This document shows positions 51,901 to 59,004 of a stretch of DNA of 64,000 nt, piece by piece. Below the pieces are notes generated by a model, which was not told where the DNA came from, did not search any database, and saw only the letters and a list, made by a program, of their open reading frames with translations. The stretch comes from Chitinophaga rhizophila (GTDB lineage: Bacteria > Bacteroidota > Bacteroidia > Chitinophagales > Chitinophagaceae), in contig NZ_JAICCF010000001.1 in assembly GCF_019492185.1 (NCBI RefSeq), forward strand, positions 1,550,001 to 1,614,000. The letters are read 5' to 3'. Both the position numbers and the translations under genes were made by a program. How positions within the stretch are numbered: the first letter of the stretch is position 1; each line of letters begins with the position of its first letter.

Positions 51901-51935
51901 ACAATTTTTCTTATGAGTGACTTTAAAGTAACCAT
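48897..51935 (-). CDS. Propeller-type sensor histidine kinase (Reg_prop / Y_Y_Y / HisKA_3)
   Basis: 1012 residues. Signal peptide (IVLLLALLGCGNKMCGQ), then a periplasmic beta-propeller with Reg_prop repeats (NIRKIIQDKYGFIWLATQGGLSRFDG opens it), then a Y_Y_Y domain (LTYQYRIRENDTGWIDLG), a membrane span near residue 780 (WWFYLSVVLLIAAIIYALYKW), the His box EIAGDLHDDIGSVLNAIK and an ATPase domain ending near GNGLKNIQYRA. Such sensors usually detect oligosaccharides, but here there is no polysaccharide locus and no AraC or receiver fusion. Its start overlaps the divergent C11 protease start by 23 bases. Confidence 0.93.
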   Translation of the reverse strand: MVTLKSLIRKIVLLLALLGCGNKMCGQSKTIVPLNLYTQDNGLASLNIRKIIQDKYGFIWLATQGGLSRFDGQHFTNYRPLEPDPRRNILNNDVADISFSADSSQLYAVTPYGGISILDINTGFVRKQCPLASLTDGTPLTVTKAIAAGDTLFIGTDEGYFLMYDCRKQKIVKQTFFQTYGKLAYIISNYVLFKNRISIFLSNGDVYQYTTDLRLLNKSSLGISIDLLQGIQVNTILPLSDSICALATDKGLLFYDMLRNRPATAPADYTVVTTSFRQADCKDVQLYKDNLWVVCSNQVWRCNIKIGTVTEYTAARDPEMQSWLREAKSLLQTDNTLYLTSGKGLAAITNINCPFTAYYKSSDGKFSIPLSYTLCSRPDSAVIVAASDGIYREQNHNLSKIYTGENVHFVAPFLADYLIASQAGKTFLLDRNFKEISLTSRFPELSPVAHDLVISSVNIGDSLLLFASDNANGVYFWYPKARKLHIVNSGSDGLFLKANTLNALYLTKDKEKVVILCDNQLSVYHIRTGAIAHASLVNPATSLPLNIILDICESGGYYWAAVYGTGIVQLDQQFRLVNIYGLKQGLPTSEIYKIIPVDRQLYVSSNKGIILFNTARKTTRLFTRDDGLQANEFEEYSGLSAHGRIYFGGVNGFTAINPSLVNENTIPPRFYLTHVNVQTKDKRGQIDSSNLLLDRMTIPNNWLQATLSFTGINHANPARLTYQYRIRENDTGWIDLGKQDFISLIGLGPGTYHLEARAANEDGYISLPRLLQIAVQPRWFETWWFYLSVVLLIAAIIYALYKWRIRQLKQQQDRLKELRQEIAGDLHDDIGSVLNAIKLFAHMAEHAPEKQQYFVNIKTSLKQASEGLRDMIWVLDDNNDAADELLNRIQYLLLPVVKACNVELVIVRNFSQPAILGKREKRNLLMITKEAVNNSLKYANCKKITIEFTASGQTRSLLIKDDGQGYAEQQIVPGNGLKNIQYRARQICYDVQVHTAPGQGVAYTLVAQHIRV

Positions 51936-53409
51936 TGTTACAATTCTTCAGTTTATAGGAACGGAGGTTGACACTTTTACAAAAGAGATCTTTGAGGCTA
52001 TTGATGCTTCCCCAAATATCAGATACATTTTCCTATGTTTGGACGAAAAAAACATCTGTGAGGCACAAATATGGACAAATGGGACATGTTTTCTGAAAGA
52101 GTCCCTGGCAGCCAAAGACTTCTATAATACGGACAGGTTAGATGGAGCAGTCCCATTTTTCCTCCGTGAGTATGTATTAACAGAGCGTGGACAGCCGGTA
52201 AAGTCAGACCGGTATATAATGATCACCATTGGCCACGGGGCGGGCTTTGGGATCATCAGGCGAAATGACCTGAAAAAGGTACTCCTATCAGCCGGCGAAA
52301 AAAGCAATATACTCGGCGATCAGGCATTTGTAAGTTTCCAGAAAGAGGTACTAGCGGTAGAAGAAGACCTGAGTACGGTATTGGGATTTATAGTAAACAA
52401 CCTCAAGACGAATACAATACCAATCAAGCGACCTACTTTATCTGACTATTTATCGGGTAATAAGTCCAATCTTATAAGGGATGAATTTATGTCTATTATC
52501 AATGACCACATTGAAACACAGCCGCTGATTAATTACCTTACTAGCTTTCAGTTTGCGGACATTATTGAGACGGAGTTTCAGATGGCGAGAAAGACGTATG
52601 GTTATACCTATCCGGAAGGTATTCCGATTGATATGATGCTGCAGGTGAATTGTTATATGCAGACTTTTGAGAATGGGTATGCACTAAGGAAGGTGGTAAA
52701 ATATCTGTGCGGGACGAATATAGGTTTTCCGAAATATGGTATAGAATATAAACAGGTATTTTCAGGAATTGCAACAGATCCGTTGGTAAAAATCCCTTCA
52801 CTATTTGAAATTATAAAAGGAGCTTTTATTTATAGACAGTCGCGGGAATTACAACGACCTTATGGGGACCACGATGGTATAACGATTTCACTAAACTCAT
52901 TGACAAGTTACAACGATATATTTAACCAACTAAACAACTTATCATTATTGTTTCAGCAAGATTTTGACGCCCTATTGGGAGAGAAAAAGCTATGTTGCTA
53001 TGTATATGATACTCGTGAGCGAGGCAGATTTGCTGAAACGGAAGTTATGAGTATAAGTGATACGTTTACCTTTCTTGATCTTAGGAACTTTCTTATTGAC
53101 TTTCAGAAGAATATCAACTCAGTCAATTCGCCACGTCTAAAAACTGCAATTGGCAATTTGATAAATGCTTCAGGTGAAACTAATATTGGCACTCCCCACT
53201 CAACTTTTGACATTGAATCTCCGCTATATCCGCAATCATTTGGCATTTTCTTCCCGAGAAGAACTCGCAACTTAAGCAGCAAGGATGAGACTACATATGA
53301 TAACCTGCTGGCTTACTACTTCAAAGGTGAATTTTCAGGATGCCAATATTGGGATAATTTTTTGGAAAAATATCTCAACAAGAAAATAAAGCTCCATAAC
53401 ATATGTTAA
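51913..53409 (+). CDS. Clostripain-family (C11, caspase-like) cysteine protease
   Basis: 498 residues without signal peptide. DRYIMITIGHGAGFG (H108) matches the LxxxDHGxGW histidine loop and IDMMLQVNCYMQTFENGYALRK (shown here as two blocks, Cys247 in VNCYMQTFE) matches the FDACLMxxxEVxYxLR cysteine segment; the following YLCGTNIGFPKYGIEY fits the family. The gap between His and Cys is about 140 residues, longer than in clostripain, so there is an insert (about 125-215). C11 enzymes cut after Arg or Lys, but specificity is not readable here. Its ATG lies inside the start region of the divergent kinase gene. It is convergent with the 122-residue gene across a terminator. Confidence 0.75.
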   Translation: MSDFKVTIVTILQFIGTEVDTFTKEIFEAIDASPNIRYIFLCLDEKNICEAQIWTNGTCFLKESLAAKDFYNTDRLDGAVPFFLREYVLTERGQPVKSDRYIMITIGHGAGFGIIRRNDLKKVLLSAGEKSNILGDQAFVSFQKEVLAVEEDLSTVLGFIVNNLKTNTIPIKRPTLSDYLSGNKSNLIRDEFMSIINDHIETQPLINYLTSFQFADIIETEFQMARKTYGYTYPEGIPIDMMLQVNCYMQTFENGYALRKVVKYLCGTNIGFPKYGIEYKQVFSGIATDPLVKIPSLFEIIKGAFIYRQSRELQRPYGDHDGITISLNSLTSYNDIFNQLNNLSLLFQQDFDALLGEKKLCCYVYDTRERGRFAETEVMSISDTFTFLDLRNFLIDFQKNINSVNSPRLKTAIGNLINASGETNIGTPHSTFDIESPLYPQSFGIFFPRRTRNLSSKDETTYDNLLAYYFKGEFSGCQYWDNFLEKYLNKKIKLHNIC

Positions 53410-53414
53410 TAAGT

Positions 53415-53435
53415 AAAGCCCCATTATGGGGCTTT
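53415..53435. terminator. Hairpin between convergent genes
   Basis: 9-bp perfect stem AAAGCCCCA / TGGGGCTTT with a 3-base loop between the C11 protease and the 122-residue gene. Confidence 0.7.
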
Positions 53436-53471
53436 GCGCTAACTATAGTTATTAGGGTTAGACGATTATTC

Positions 53472-53840
53472 TCATCCCCATCTCGTTTTGCCTATATCGG
53501 AGAACTCCATATTTATAGTTACTCCAGCGGCAGCGCTTTCAGGCACGACAACATTTAATGGGTTTTTTAACGTAGGATGATCAAAGCTTTGCTCTTCTAC
53601 ATTATCAAATTTTACGTAGATCAGCCCTTCGCCAACAGGGTCGATCTGCTCGGGATCGAATTTAGTTTTCTTCAACATACCGTCTACTTTTATCTCAAAT
53701 TCAATCTTAATTGAAATCTCCTCACCCGGGGATTCTACGGAATCTGAGCAAATTGCTTTAAACTTCCCAAGTTTTTTCGCCATTAGTTCATTTGTCCGAG
53801 GATTGAATCTCATAATAATACCTGGTTCTAATTCTGCCAT
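53472..53840 (-). CDS. Small beta-rich protein of unknown function
   Basis: 122 residues from ATG 53840; a start at 53879 would add a short leader with no clear role. No signal peptide or membrane span. The sequence is a mix of beta strands and charged loops (IIMRFNPRTNELMAKKLGKFKAI, EISIKIEFEIKVDGM, GLIYVKFDNVEEQ). An acidic and fairly regular make-up suggests a single beta-sandwich. No family recognised. It points at the C11 protease from the other side of a terminator. Confidence 0.65.
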   Translation of the reverse strand: MAELEPGIIMRFNPRTNELMAKKLGKFKAICSDSVESPGEEISIKIEFEIKVDGMLKKTKFDPEQIDPVGEGLIYVKFDNVEEQSFDHPTLKNPLNVVVPESAAAGVTINMEFSDIGKTRWG

Positions 53841-53940
53841 GTTGTTATAATTTAGGGGTAAATAAATAAAGTTGCTCAACGCTTGGTATGGCCTACTGCA
53901 ATTTTACAGATAGCTCATTACAAACGATACAAATCTCTAT

Positions 53941-54138
53941 ATGCCTAACGCAATAGACATCCAGCCATTCTGGTTATTTCAGCAAGACAATTTCCTTTGG
54001 GCTGCTATTTCTGCATTGCACAATGATTGTTTTACATGCCAATGTTGCACATTCTCCACCAGGCATATCAAAATAAAAGGGACATTTGTTGACTACCACA
54101 TTATCCTCCCGAAATTACTTATAAGCTCCGCCTTATAA
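53941..54138 (+). pseudogene. Possible remnant of a papain-like (C39-like) cysteine peptidase
   Basis: 65 codons from ATG 53941. QQDNFLWAAISALHND looks like the start of papain-fold peptidases (QxxxxCWAAxxxxxxN) with the nucleophile Cys replaced by Leu. The frame then ends in low-quality sequence at 54138. It is too short and too weak to be called a gene; it may be noise. Confidence 0.2.
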
Positions 54139-54182
54139 AATACCAACTAGTTTGTATTTTTTGCGTATTGGTATAAAATGGA

Positions 54183-54206
54183 ATGCCCTCCAAAAATGGA
54201 GGGCAT
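54183..54206 (-). terminator. Intrinsic terminator after the 253-residue gene
   Basis: 10-bp perfect stem ATGCCCTCCA / TGGAGGGCAT with a 4-base loop, followed on the minus strand by TCCATTTTAT. Confidence 0.75.
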
Positions 54207-54242
54207 CAACTTGACTCAAAAAACCTCAATATACATTAGTTA

Positions 54243-55004
54243 TCAAACAACCCCGGCTGCTGCCTTCACATCATCACGTTTAGCAGCTGCAAAGAGCCCC
54301 TGCAGAGACTGAACAGATATTGTCGCAGCCTGAGAGTTCTGCACGCTGTCAGCGTTGATCCATACAATCTGTGAGCCATTACCCGAGAAGTTCCATGGGT
54401 ATGACTGCAGGGAAGTTGTATTGGTCTTTACTTTAGGCTGTGCCTGTGTACCGTAGTAAGTGATGACATTATCTATACCGTTGATACTGGTATTTACACT
54501 GATAACGGTTGCCGTATTTTCAGTAAACTGTACTGAAATGAATGTGTTAACGTTGCTGGTGATTTGTGCGGCGTACCAGTGAGACGCAGGAACGGAATAG
54601 TAGCGGGTGAACTTTTGAAACTGATGAATTTGACCATCCAGAGGGAGGTTCTGATTGTTTATTCCAGAGGTATCGGTAGGCATTTTAACACTGCCAATAA
54701 ACGCCTGTACAGAAGCGCCTGGCTGGTTATTTAGAACGGATGCGGCAATGGTCGCGGTTTCATCACCACTAACAAAACAAATGGCTGCCAATCCCTGGTT
54801 TGCTGTCGTTCCAGGAACTGTAACAGTTACCGGTGGCAATGAGTTATTACCAGTAATTATTACATTGGTGCTGGCATCATTTCCTGCAGAATTATAAAAG
54901 AAAAGGCCATAAAGCTGTCCCTTATTTAAACCTCCGGTACAGGTAGCGGTATCGCCCTGTCCCATAGTAATAAGCTGACCTTGGTTCCAGTTAATTGAGG
55001 ACAT
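54243..55004 (-). CDS. Leaderless two-part beta-sandwich protein of unknown function
   Basis: 253 residues, no signal peptide, no membrane span. The N-terminal half is a Thr/Gly/Asn-rich strand region (DTATCTGGLNKGQLYGLFFYN, TNVIITGNNSLPPVTVTV). The second half begins near FTRYYSVPASHWYAAQI and repeats strands such as FISVQFTENTATVISV and IVWINADSV. The composition is like structural or secreted beta proteins even though no export signal is visible. It is a single gene with a terminator, and its promoter is not obvious. Not a gasdermin by sequence. Unknown; the location next to the C11 protease and the PixA-like gene may be significant. Confidence 0.7.
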   Translation of the reverse strand: MSSINWNQGQLITMGQGDTATCTGGLNKGQLYGLFFYNSAGNDASTNVIITGNNSLPPVTVTVPGTTANQGLAAICFVSGDETATIAASVLNNQPGASVQAFIGSVKMPTDTSGINNQNLPLDGQIHQFQKFTRYYSVPASHWYAAQITSNVNTFISVQFTENTATVISVNTSINGIDNVITYYGTQAQPKVKTNTTSLQSYPWNFSGNGSQIVWINADSVQNSQAATISVQSLQGLFAAAKRDDVKAAAGVV

Positions 55005-55195
55005 GATTATAAATTTTGGTTATTTTCCTACTCTATTCAGGCTTTTCGGATTCGCCTTGTCTTACTTAAATGCGCATTGAAGACATTCCAAAGTTGAAGA
55101 AATAATTCACTGCTCTGATCAGGAAAAAGTGTGGTTTTAGTTAATACCCCGATTGGGGTATCAGATTGCTTCATGTAGAACGTCAGCAGCTAGTA

Positions 55196-55828
55196 TCAGA
55201 TAAAGCCCTTGTCCACCGATAGCTTAATTAGTTCTGCTGACGTCTTGACATTTAGTTTATGCATAATATTCCGGCGGTGTGTCTTCACGGTATGTTCACT
55301 GATATACAGCAGGGCGGATATTGCTTTCGTATTCAGGCCGTCTGCCAGGCATCTGATGATCTCCTTCTCTCTGTCTGACAATTCCGGCATGCCTGTCCTG
55401 CCTGTACTCAACCCACGGAAGTAGTCAAACACCTGGTCGTTAATTCCGGGATGAAAGTAAGTCTTACCTTCCTTTGCATTACTGATTGCCTGTGCCAGTT
55501 CGGCTTTAGAGGCGTCTTTTAATACATATCCACATGCGCCTTTCTCTAATGCAGCCTTGATCTGGCGCATCGACTGATGCATGGTTAACATCACCACCGG
55601 TTTGTCATATCCCTTATTCTTTAATAAATCCATACAGGCTATACCATTCAGCACAGGCATGTCTATATCCAGCAGAATAACGTCTATTTCAATCACAGAT
55701 AGGATAGCGGGAAGCTCATACCCGTTTTTAGTATGCTTTATTATGACAATACCGTCATCAGGCTTAAAGAGAGAGGATATTCCTTCTGCAAACAGGTCGT
55801 GATCATCTACAATTAATACTTTTATCAT
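55196..55828 (-). CDS. NarL/LuxR-family response regulator
   Basis: 210 residues. Receiver: IVDDHDLFAEG, phospho-Asp in DVILLDIDMPVLNG, Lys in YVLKDAS. HTH: LSDREKEIIRCLADGLNTKAISALL. Its ATG overlaps the end of the kinase gene by 4 bases, so both come from one transcript that starts upstream of the PixA-like gene. This regulator probably acts on that operon or on the single 253-residue gene nearby. Confidence 0.95.
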   Translation of the reverse strand: MIKVLIVDDHDLFAEGISSLFKPDDGIVIIKHTKNGYELPAILSVIEIDVILLDIDMPVLNGIACMDLLKNKGYDKPVVMLTMHQSMRQIKAALEKGACGYVLKDASKAELAQAISNAKEGKTYFHPGINDQVFDYFRGLSTGRTGMPELSDREKEIIRCLADGLNTKAISALLYISEHTVKTHRRNIMHKLNVKTSAELIKLSVDKGFI

Positions 55829-57681
55829 AGGTGCCAGTTAAGAGTTATCGGGGTGATAGGCAGATCTATGTTTACAGTTGTGCCACTGGTTGAATTACTA
55901 TCAAAACGAATCTCGCCACGCAGGTTATGGATCATTTCCTTTAGCGTATTTAAACCTATGCCGGCGTATTGGGCTGCGTTAACGTCGAATCCTTTCCCAT
56001 TGTCATGAACTATTATATTAACCAGGTTCTCTTCGTCAAAACAGGTTAAGAGGATAGACAACTTTGTAGCGTCTGCATGTTTTAATACGTTGCTTACCAG
56101 TTCCTGAACGATTCTATATATAATGATCTCATTCCTTACCTCCATCTGCTGCTCACACATAGAAGCGGAAAACTCTACCTCCAGTTTTCTGGACTGTCTC
56201 AGGTGGGAAGTTAGTTCCGTCAGGGCCGGAACCAAGCCAAAGTTATCTGAGATACCCACGTTGAGGGAATGAGACAGGTTACGTATATCAGTGCATGCCT
56301 GGTCGATCAGGGTAGTCAGTGTATGATGATTAGGTACCGCCGCATGATCAACAGCGTTCATATTCACCTTTATGGTTGCCAGTAGGCTACCGAAATGGTT
56401 ATGCAACTCTCTGGCCAGCCGGCGGCGTTCATTTTCCTGTCCCTGTACCATTGCCTGGAGCGCTTTCGTTTCCTGCGTATTGAGCAGACTTCGGATATTT
56501 ACATCATGTTCTTTTCTTTCATTTTCTGCCAGTAACCGGGCATTACGGAACCGCTGACGGAAGTATAACAATATCAGCACTGCTAGTAAGAGAAAAAAGA
56601 TAGCAATGATAATGTATATCCTATTCAGCAATTGCCGCTTTTCCAGCAGTGCAATTTCTTTTTCCTTCAGACTGACTTCAAATTCAGTGCGCAGATTAGC
56701 CAGCTGCCTGGTGGTACCAGAGTTTTCTATACTATCCTTATACACGATGTAGTTACTCTGGTGATTAAATGCCCTTGCATAGTCTTTCTGTGATTCATAC
56801 AACTTTGATAAGAGCAATGAGGCATCCCGCTTTTGTTCCTTCAAGTCAAGTGCCTGGGCTATAGTTAGTGCATCGGTGGTATGCAGGATAGCAGCTTTAG
56901 TATACCCTTCTTCAGCATAGAGCTTTCCCAGTTGATTATGATAGTCAGCCATACCAAACTGGTCCCCTAAAGGCTTTAGCATGTCTATAGCCTTTAACAA
57001 ACCTTTCTCCGCCGTCTTATATTGCCCTTGTTTCCAGTGCACCAGGGCCGTATTCCCAACGGTATACGCCTGCCCGATTTTCAACCCTATCTCTCTGAAA
57101 ATAGGAACTGCTTCGTTATATAATAACAAAGCGGAATCCAGTTCATTCAGCGTATAATAGCTATATCCGGTATTTAGCAGGTTGATGGCCAACTGTTCCT
57201 TGTCTCCATGAGATCTGATGATTCCGATGGCTTTCTGATTATACAAGAGGGCATTCCTGAGATAATTATTAGCGATGTAAGTATTGGCAATTTCCAGGTA
57301 ACCAGTGATCAGCCGTTTATAGGCCCGATGTTCTATAGCCAGGTTAGCACTGTGAAAGAGGTATTCCTGCGACTTTCTCAGATTACCAAGCAGCCTGTGA
57401 GCGACTCCCTTTGACTGTAACGCTTCAATGATAAAGTCTGGTTGCCCACGGGCAGTGGCCATCTCAAACAGCGTATCCGCATAAAGCAGTACTTCATCTG
57501 GGTAAGAGGAATATGCAGCAATTCTGGCAAATATAGTCATCCTTGATACCGTTGATAAAGTATCAGTAGTTATCAGCAGCAACTTAAGGCTGTCTGCCTT
57601 CCCTTGGTGCTGCGCAACCACATTTTTGCATACGCCAAGGAAAAGGCAGTATAAAATACTTATAGCAATTTGCCTATTCAA
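55825..57681 (-). CDS. TPR-containing sensor histidine kinase with altered H box
   Basis: 618 residues: signal peptide (ISILYCLFLGVCKNVVAQ), periplasmic TPR array to about residue 320, membrane span (LLNRIYIIIAIFFLLLAVLILLYF), HisKA_3 domain with RRLARELHNHFGSLLAT and an ATPase domain (GKGFDVNAAQYAGIGLNTL). The H box reads ELHNHFG where DLHDxxG is usual: the acidic residue after the His that assists phosphotransfer is Asn, which may change the balance of kinase and phosphatase activity. It follows the PixA-like gene by 20 bases and overlaps the regulator gene. Confidence 0.92.
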   Translation of the reverse strand: MNRQIAISILYCLFLGVCKNVVAQHQGKADSLKLLLITTDTLSTVSRMTIFARIAAYSSYPDEVLLYADTLFEMATARGQPDFIIEALQSKGVAHRLLGNLRKSQEYLFHSANLAIEHRAYKRLITGYLEIANTYIANNYLRNALLYNQKAIGIIRSHGDKEQLAINLLNTGYSYYTLNELDSALLLYNEAVPIFREIGLKIGQAYTVGNTALVHWKQGQYKTAEKGLLKAIDMLKPLGDQFGMADYHNQLGKLYAEEGYTKAAILHTTDALTIAQALDLKEQKRDASLLLSKLYESQKDYARAFNHQSNYIVYKDSIENSGTTRQLANLRTEFEVSLKEKEIALLEKRQLLNRIYIIIAIFFLLLAVLILLYFRQRFRNARLLAENERKEHDVNIRSLLNTQETKALQAMVQGQENERRRLARELHNHFGSLLATIKVNMNAVDHAAVPNHHTLTTLIDQACTDIRNLSHSLNVGISDNFGLVPALTELTSHLRQSRKLEVEFSASMCEQQMEVRNEIIIYRIVQELVSNVLKHADATKLSILLTCFDEENLVNIIVHDNGKGFDVNAAQYAGIGLNTLKEMIHNLRGEIRFDSNSTSGTTVNIDLPITPITLNWHL

Positions 57682-57701
57682 GCCTTCTTCTATTTTAAAA
57701 G

Positions 57702-58160
57702 TTAACCATTTCCCTGATTGGCCCTTAACACCGGATCAATACACAATGGTATCTTCACTATATCGCTGCCCAGCTGATACTCGAGCATGGCATAAAGGTA
57801 AAAGTTCAATAGTCCGCCGTCATTGACTTCAGACACATGCACCTTAAAACTCACCTGATGACCGTGTAAGGCGATTTCATCAGGAACAGTTATTCCACCG
57901 TTCGACTGTATCACTTTAAAATCAGTGAAATATAACTTGTGGTAAGAGTACAATACCAGGGGGATAATTGTAAAAAAGATAGTTTCATGCGCTATCACCG
58001 GAATAGCAAAACTTTCTACAGGATTTCCCAGGGACATGGCTCCCTGATCGTAAATAGCGGTATTTTCTCTTACCTGATCATTTGTGGGTGGATTGAGGCC
58101 AATACCTGCAATCAGACGACTGGTATCTATCTGAACGAAAATGTGTCTTGAATTTGTCAT
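57702..58160 (-). CDS. Possible PixA/AidA-like inclusion-body protein
   Basis: 152 residues, no signal peptide. The opening HIFVQIDTSRLIAGIGLNPP, the glycine-rich middle (IYDQGAMSLGNPV) and the strand-rich end (FYLYAMLEYQLG, KIPLCIDPVLRANQ) resemble PixA/AidA proteins, a jellyroll-like family that forms large inclusions in Xenorhabdus. The match is by pattern only and is weak. It is the first gene of an operon with the TPR kinase (20-base gap) and the LuxR regulator, an unusual setting: a structural protein made with its own two-component pair. Confidence 0.4.
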   Translation of the reverse strand: MTNSRHIFVQIDTSRLIAGIGLNPPTNDQVRENTAIYDQGAMSLGNPVESFAIPVIAHETIFFTIIPLVLYSYHKLYFTDFKVIQSNGGITVPDEIALHGHQVSFKVHVSEVNDGGLLNFYLYAMLEYQLGSDIVKIPLCIDPVLRANQGNG

Positions 58161-58441
58161 CGGGTTGGTGTATTTAAAGGATTATGGTTTCAAAGGTTAT
58201 TTTGCTTACAGTTTTTCATACATGGTGTTGTGGTTACTCAAAACGTACATCCCTGATTAGGGCTAAAGACAAATATTCAGGGTATTAACATTCGTCTAAT
58301 AAGATTGTTCAAACCTGACTCATTTATCACTGATTATTTCTCCGATACACTGGCAGGCATCTGCTTTCATTTCCGGAATGTGCTCGGTTATAGCCAATAG
58401 CTGGCAGATCAAGATTATAAGATTCCCATTAGCACAGTTTG

Positions 58442-58470
58442 TAAAAACAGGATATAGCTGCTAAAAACAG
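58442..58470 (+). promoter_or_regulatory. TAAAAACAG direct repeat just upstream of a promoter
   Basis: Two identical 9-mers at 58442-58450 and 58462-58470, two helical turns apart, directly before the -7 box. Possible activator site. Confidence 0.3.
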
Positions 58471-58482
58471 CATCTTTCAATT

Positions 58483-58490
58483 TATATTTG
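58483..58490 (+). promoter_or_regulatory. Bacteroidota -7 promoter box (TATATTTG)
   Basis: Exact TAnnTTTG match 48 bases before the HopJ gene. Confidence 0.5.
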
Positions 58491-58537
58491 TGCTCCGTAA
58501 AGGACATTCATTAATTTTCCAATTATAAGATATCTGC

Positions 58538-58879
58538 ATGCAAGAACAATTAGCGACTTTGATCCAAAGATCAAAAGACAAGTCACTCCTGTTTAAAGAG
58601 GTGATTGAATTTATAGAGGCCAATTATCAACATCAGCCGACCGCCTTCAAGAATGGCGATGCTTACAATAATGCTGATCAGAACCAGGGAAGTGCAAAAG
58701 TCTTCTCTTTTGCTCAAATGAATAACCTGAGCAAAGAGGATACACTCTATTTATTTGCCGAGCATTACCATGCCGTACTTAATACGCCAGATGCGACTGA
58801 TCATCAGAATATCAGACAGTTCATGCAACATGGCTGGTCAGGGATAGCTTTTGAGGGACAGGCATTAAGTGCTAAGTAA
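58538..58879 (+). CDS. HopJ-family protein
   Basis: 113 residues, the normal size. The family signature runs through the protein: EFIEANYQHQPTAFKNGDAYN, then NQGSAKVFSFAQMNNLSKEDTLYLFAEHY, then DHQNIRQFMQHGWSGIAFEG. HopJ was named from a Pseudomonas type III effector, but most members, including this one, are in bacteria without a type III system and appear to be housekeeping proteins. Nothing here suggests an effector role. It is monocistronic between its own promoter and a terminator. Confidence 0.93.
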   Translation: MQEQLATLIQRSKDKSLLFKEVIEFIEANYQHQPTAFKNGDAYNNADQNQGSAKVFSFAQMNNLSKEDTLYLFAEHYHAVLNTPDATDHQNIRQFMQHGWSGIAFEGQALSAK

Positions 58880-58910
58880 GAACAACAGTTATTTGATGTA
58901 TAATAATAAG

Positions 58911-58947
58911 CAAGGGCTAGGAAGTTATATCCCCAGCCCTTGTTTTA
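58911..58947 (+). terminator. Intrinsic terminator after the HopJ gene
   Basis: 8-bp stem CAAGGGCT / AGCCCTTG followed by TTTT. Confidence 0.7.
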
Positions 58948-59004
58948 AAGATGCTTGACATCTTTTCTTGCCGTAATCATGACAATAATGCTGTTACGGT
59001 GCTA

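Larger units (their letters stand above)
53841..54242. other. Intergenic region with a possible protease relic
   Basis: Holds the weak reading frame at 53941-54138, the terminator at 54183-54206 and an imperfect inverted repeat containing ATACCAA and TTGGTAT (about 54141-54175). No convincing intact gene. Confidence 0.4.
58161..58537 (+). other. Intergenic region before the HopJ gene
   Basis: Divergent upstream regions. Holds two copies of TAAAAACAG (58442-58450, 58462-58470) 20 bases apart and the -7 box at 58483. No gene. Confidence 0.5.

Noticed and set aside
54243..55004. Idea that the 253-residue protein is a bacterial gasdermin cut by the nearby caspase-like protease
   Set aside because: Size and neighbour fit, but the sequence is strand-rich with no gasdermin-like helices or N-terminal Cys, the genes are on opposite strands with a terminator, and nothing else supports it.
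58538..58879. HopJ-family gene as evidence for type III secretion
   Set aside because: There are no secretion or chaperone genes nearby, and the family is widespread in bacteria without such systems.
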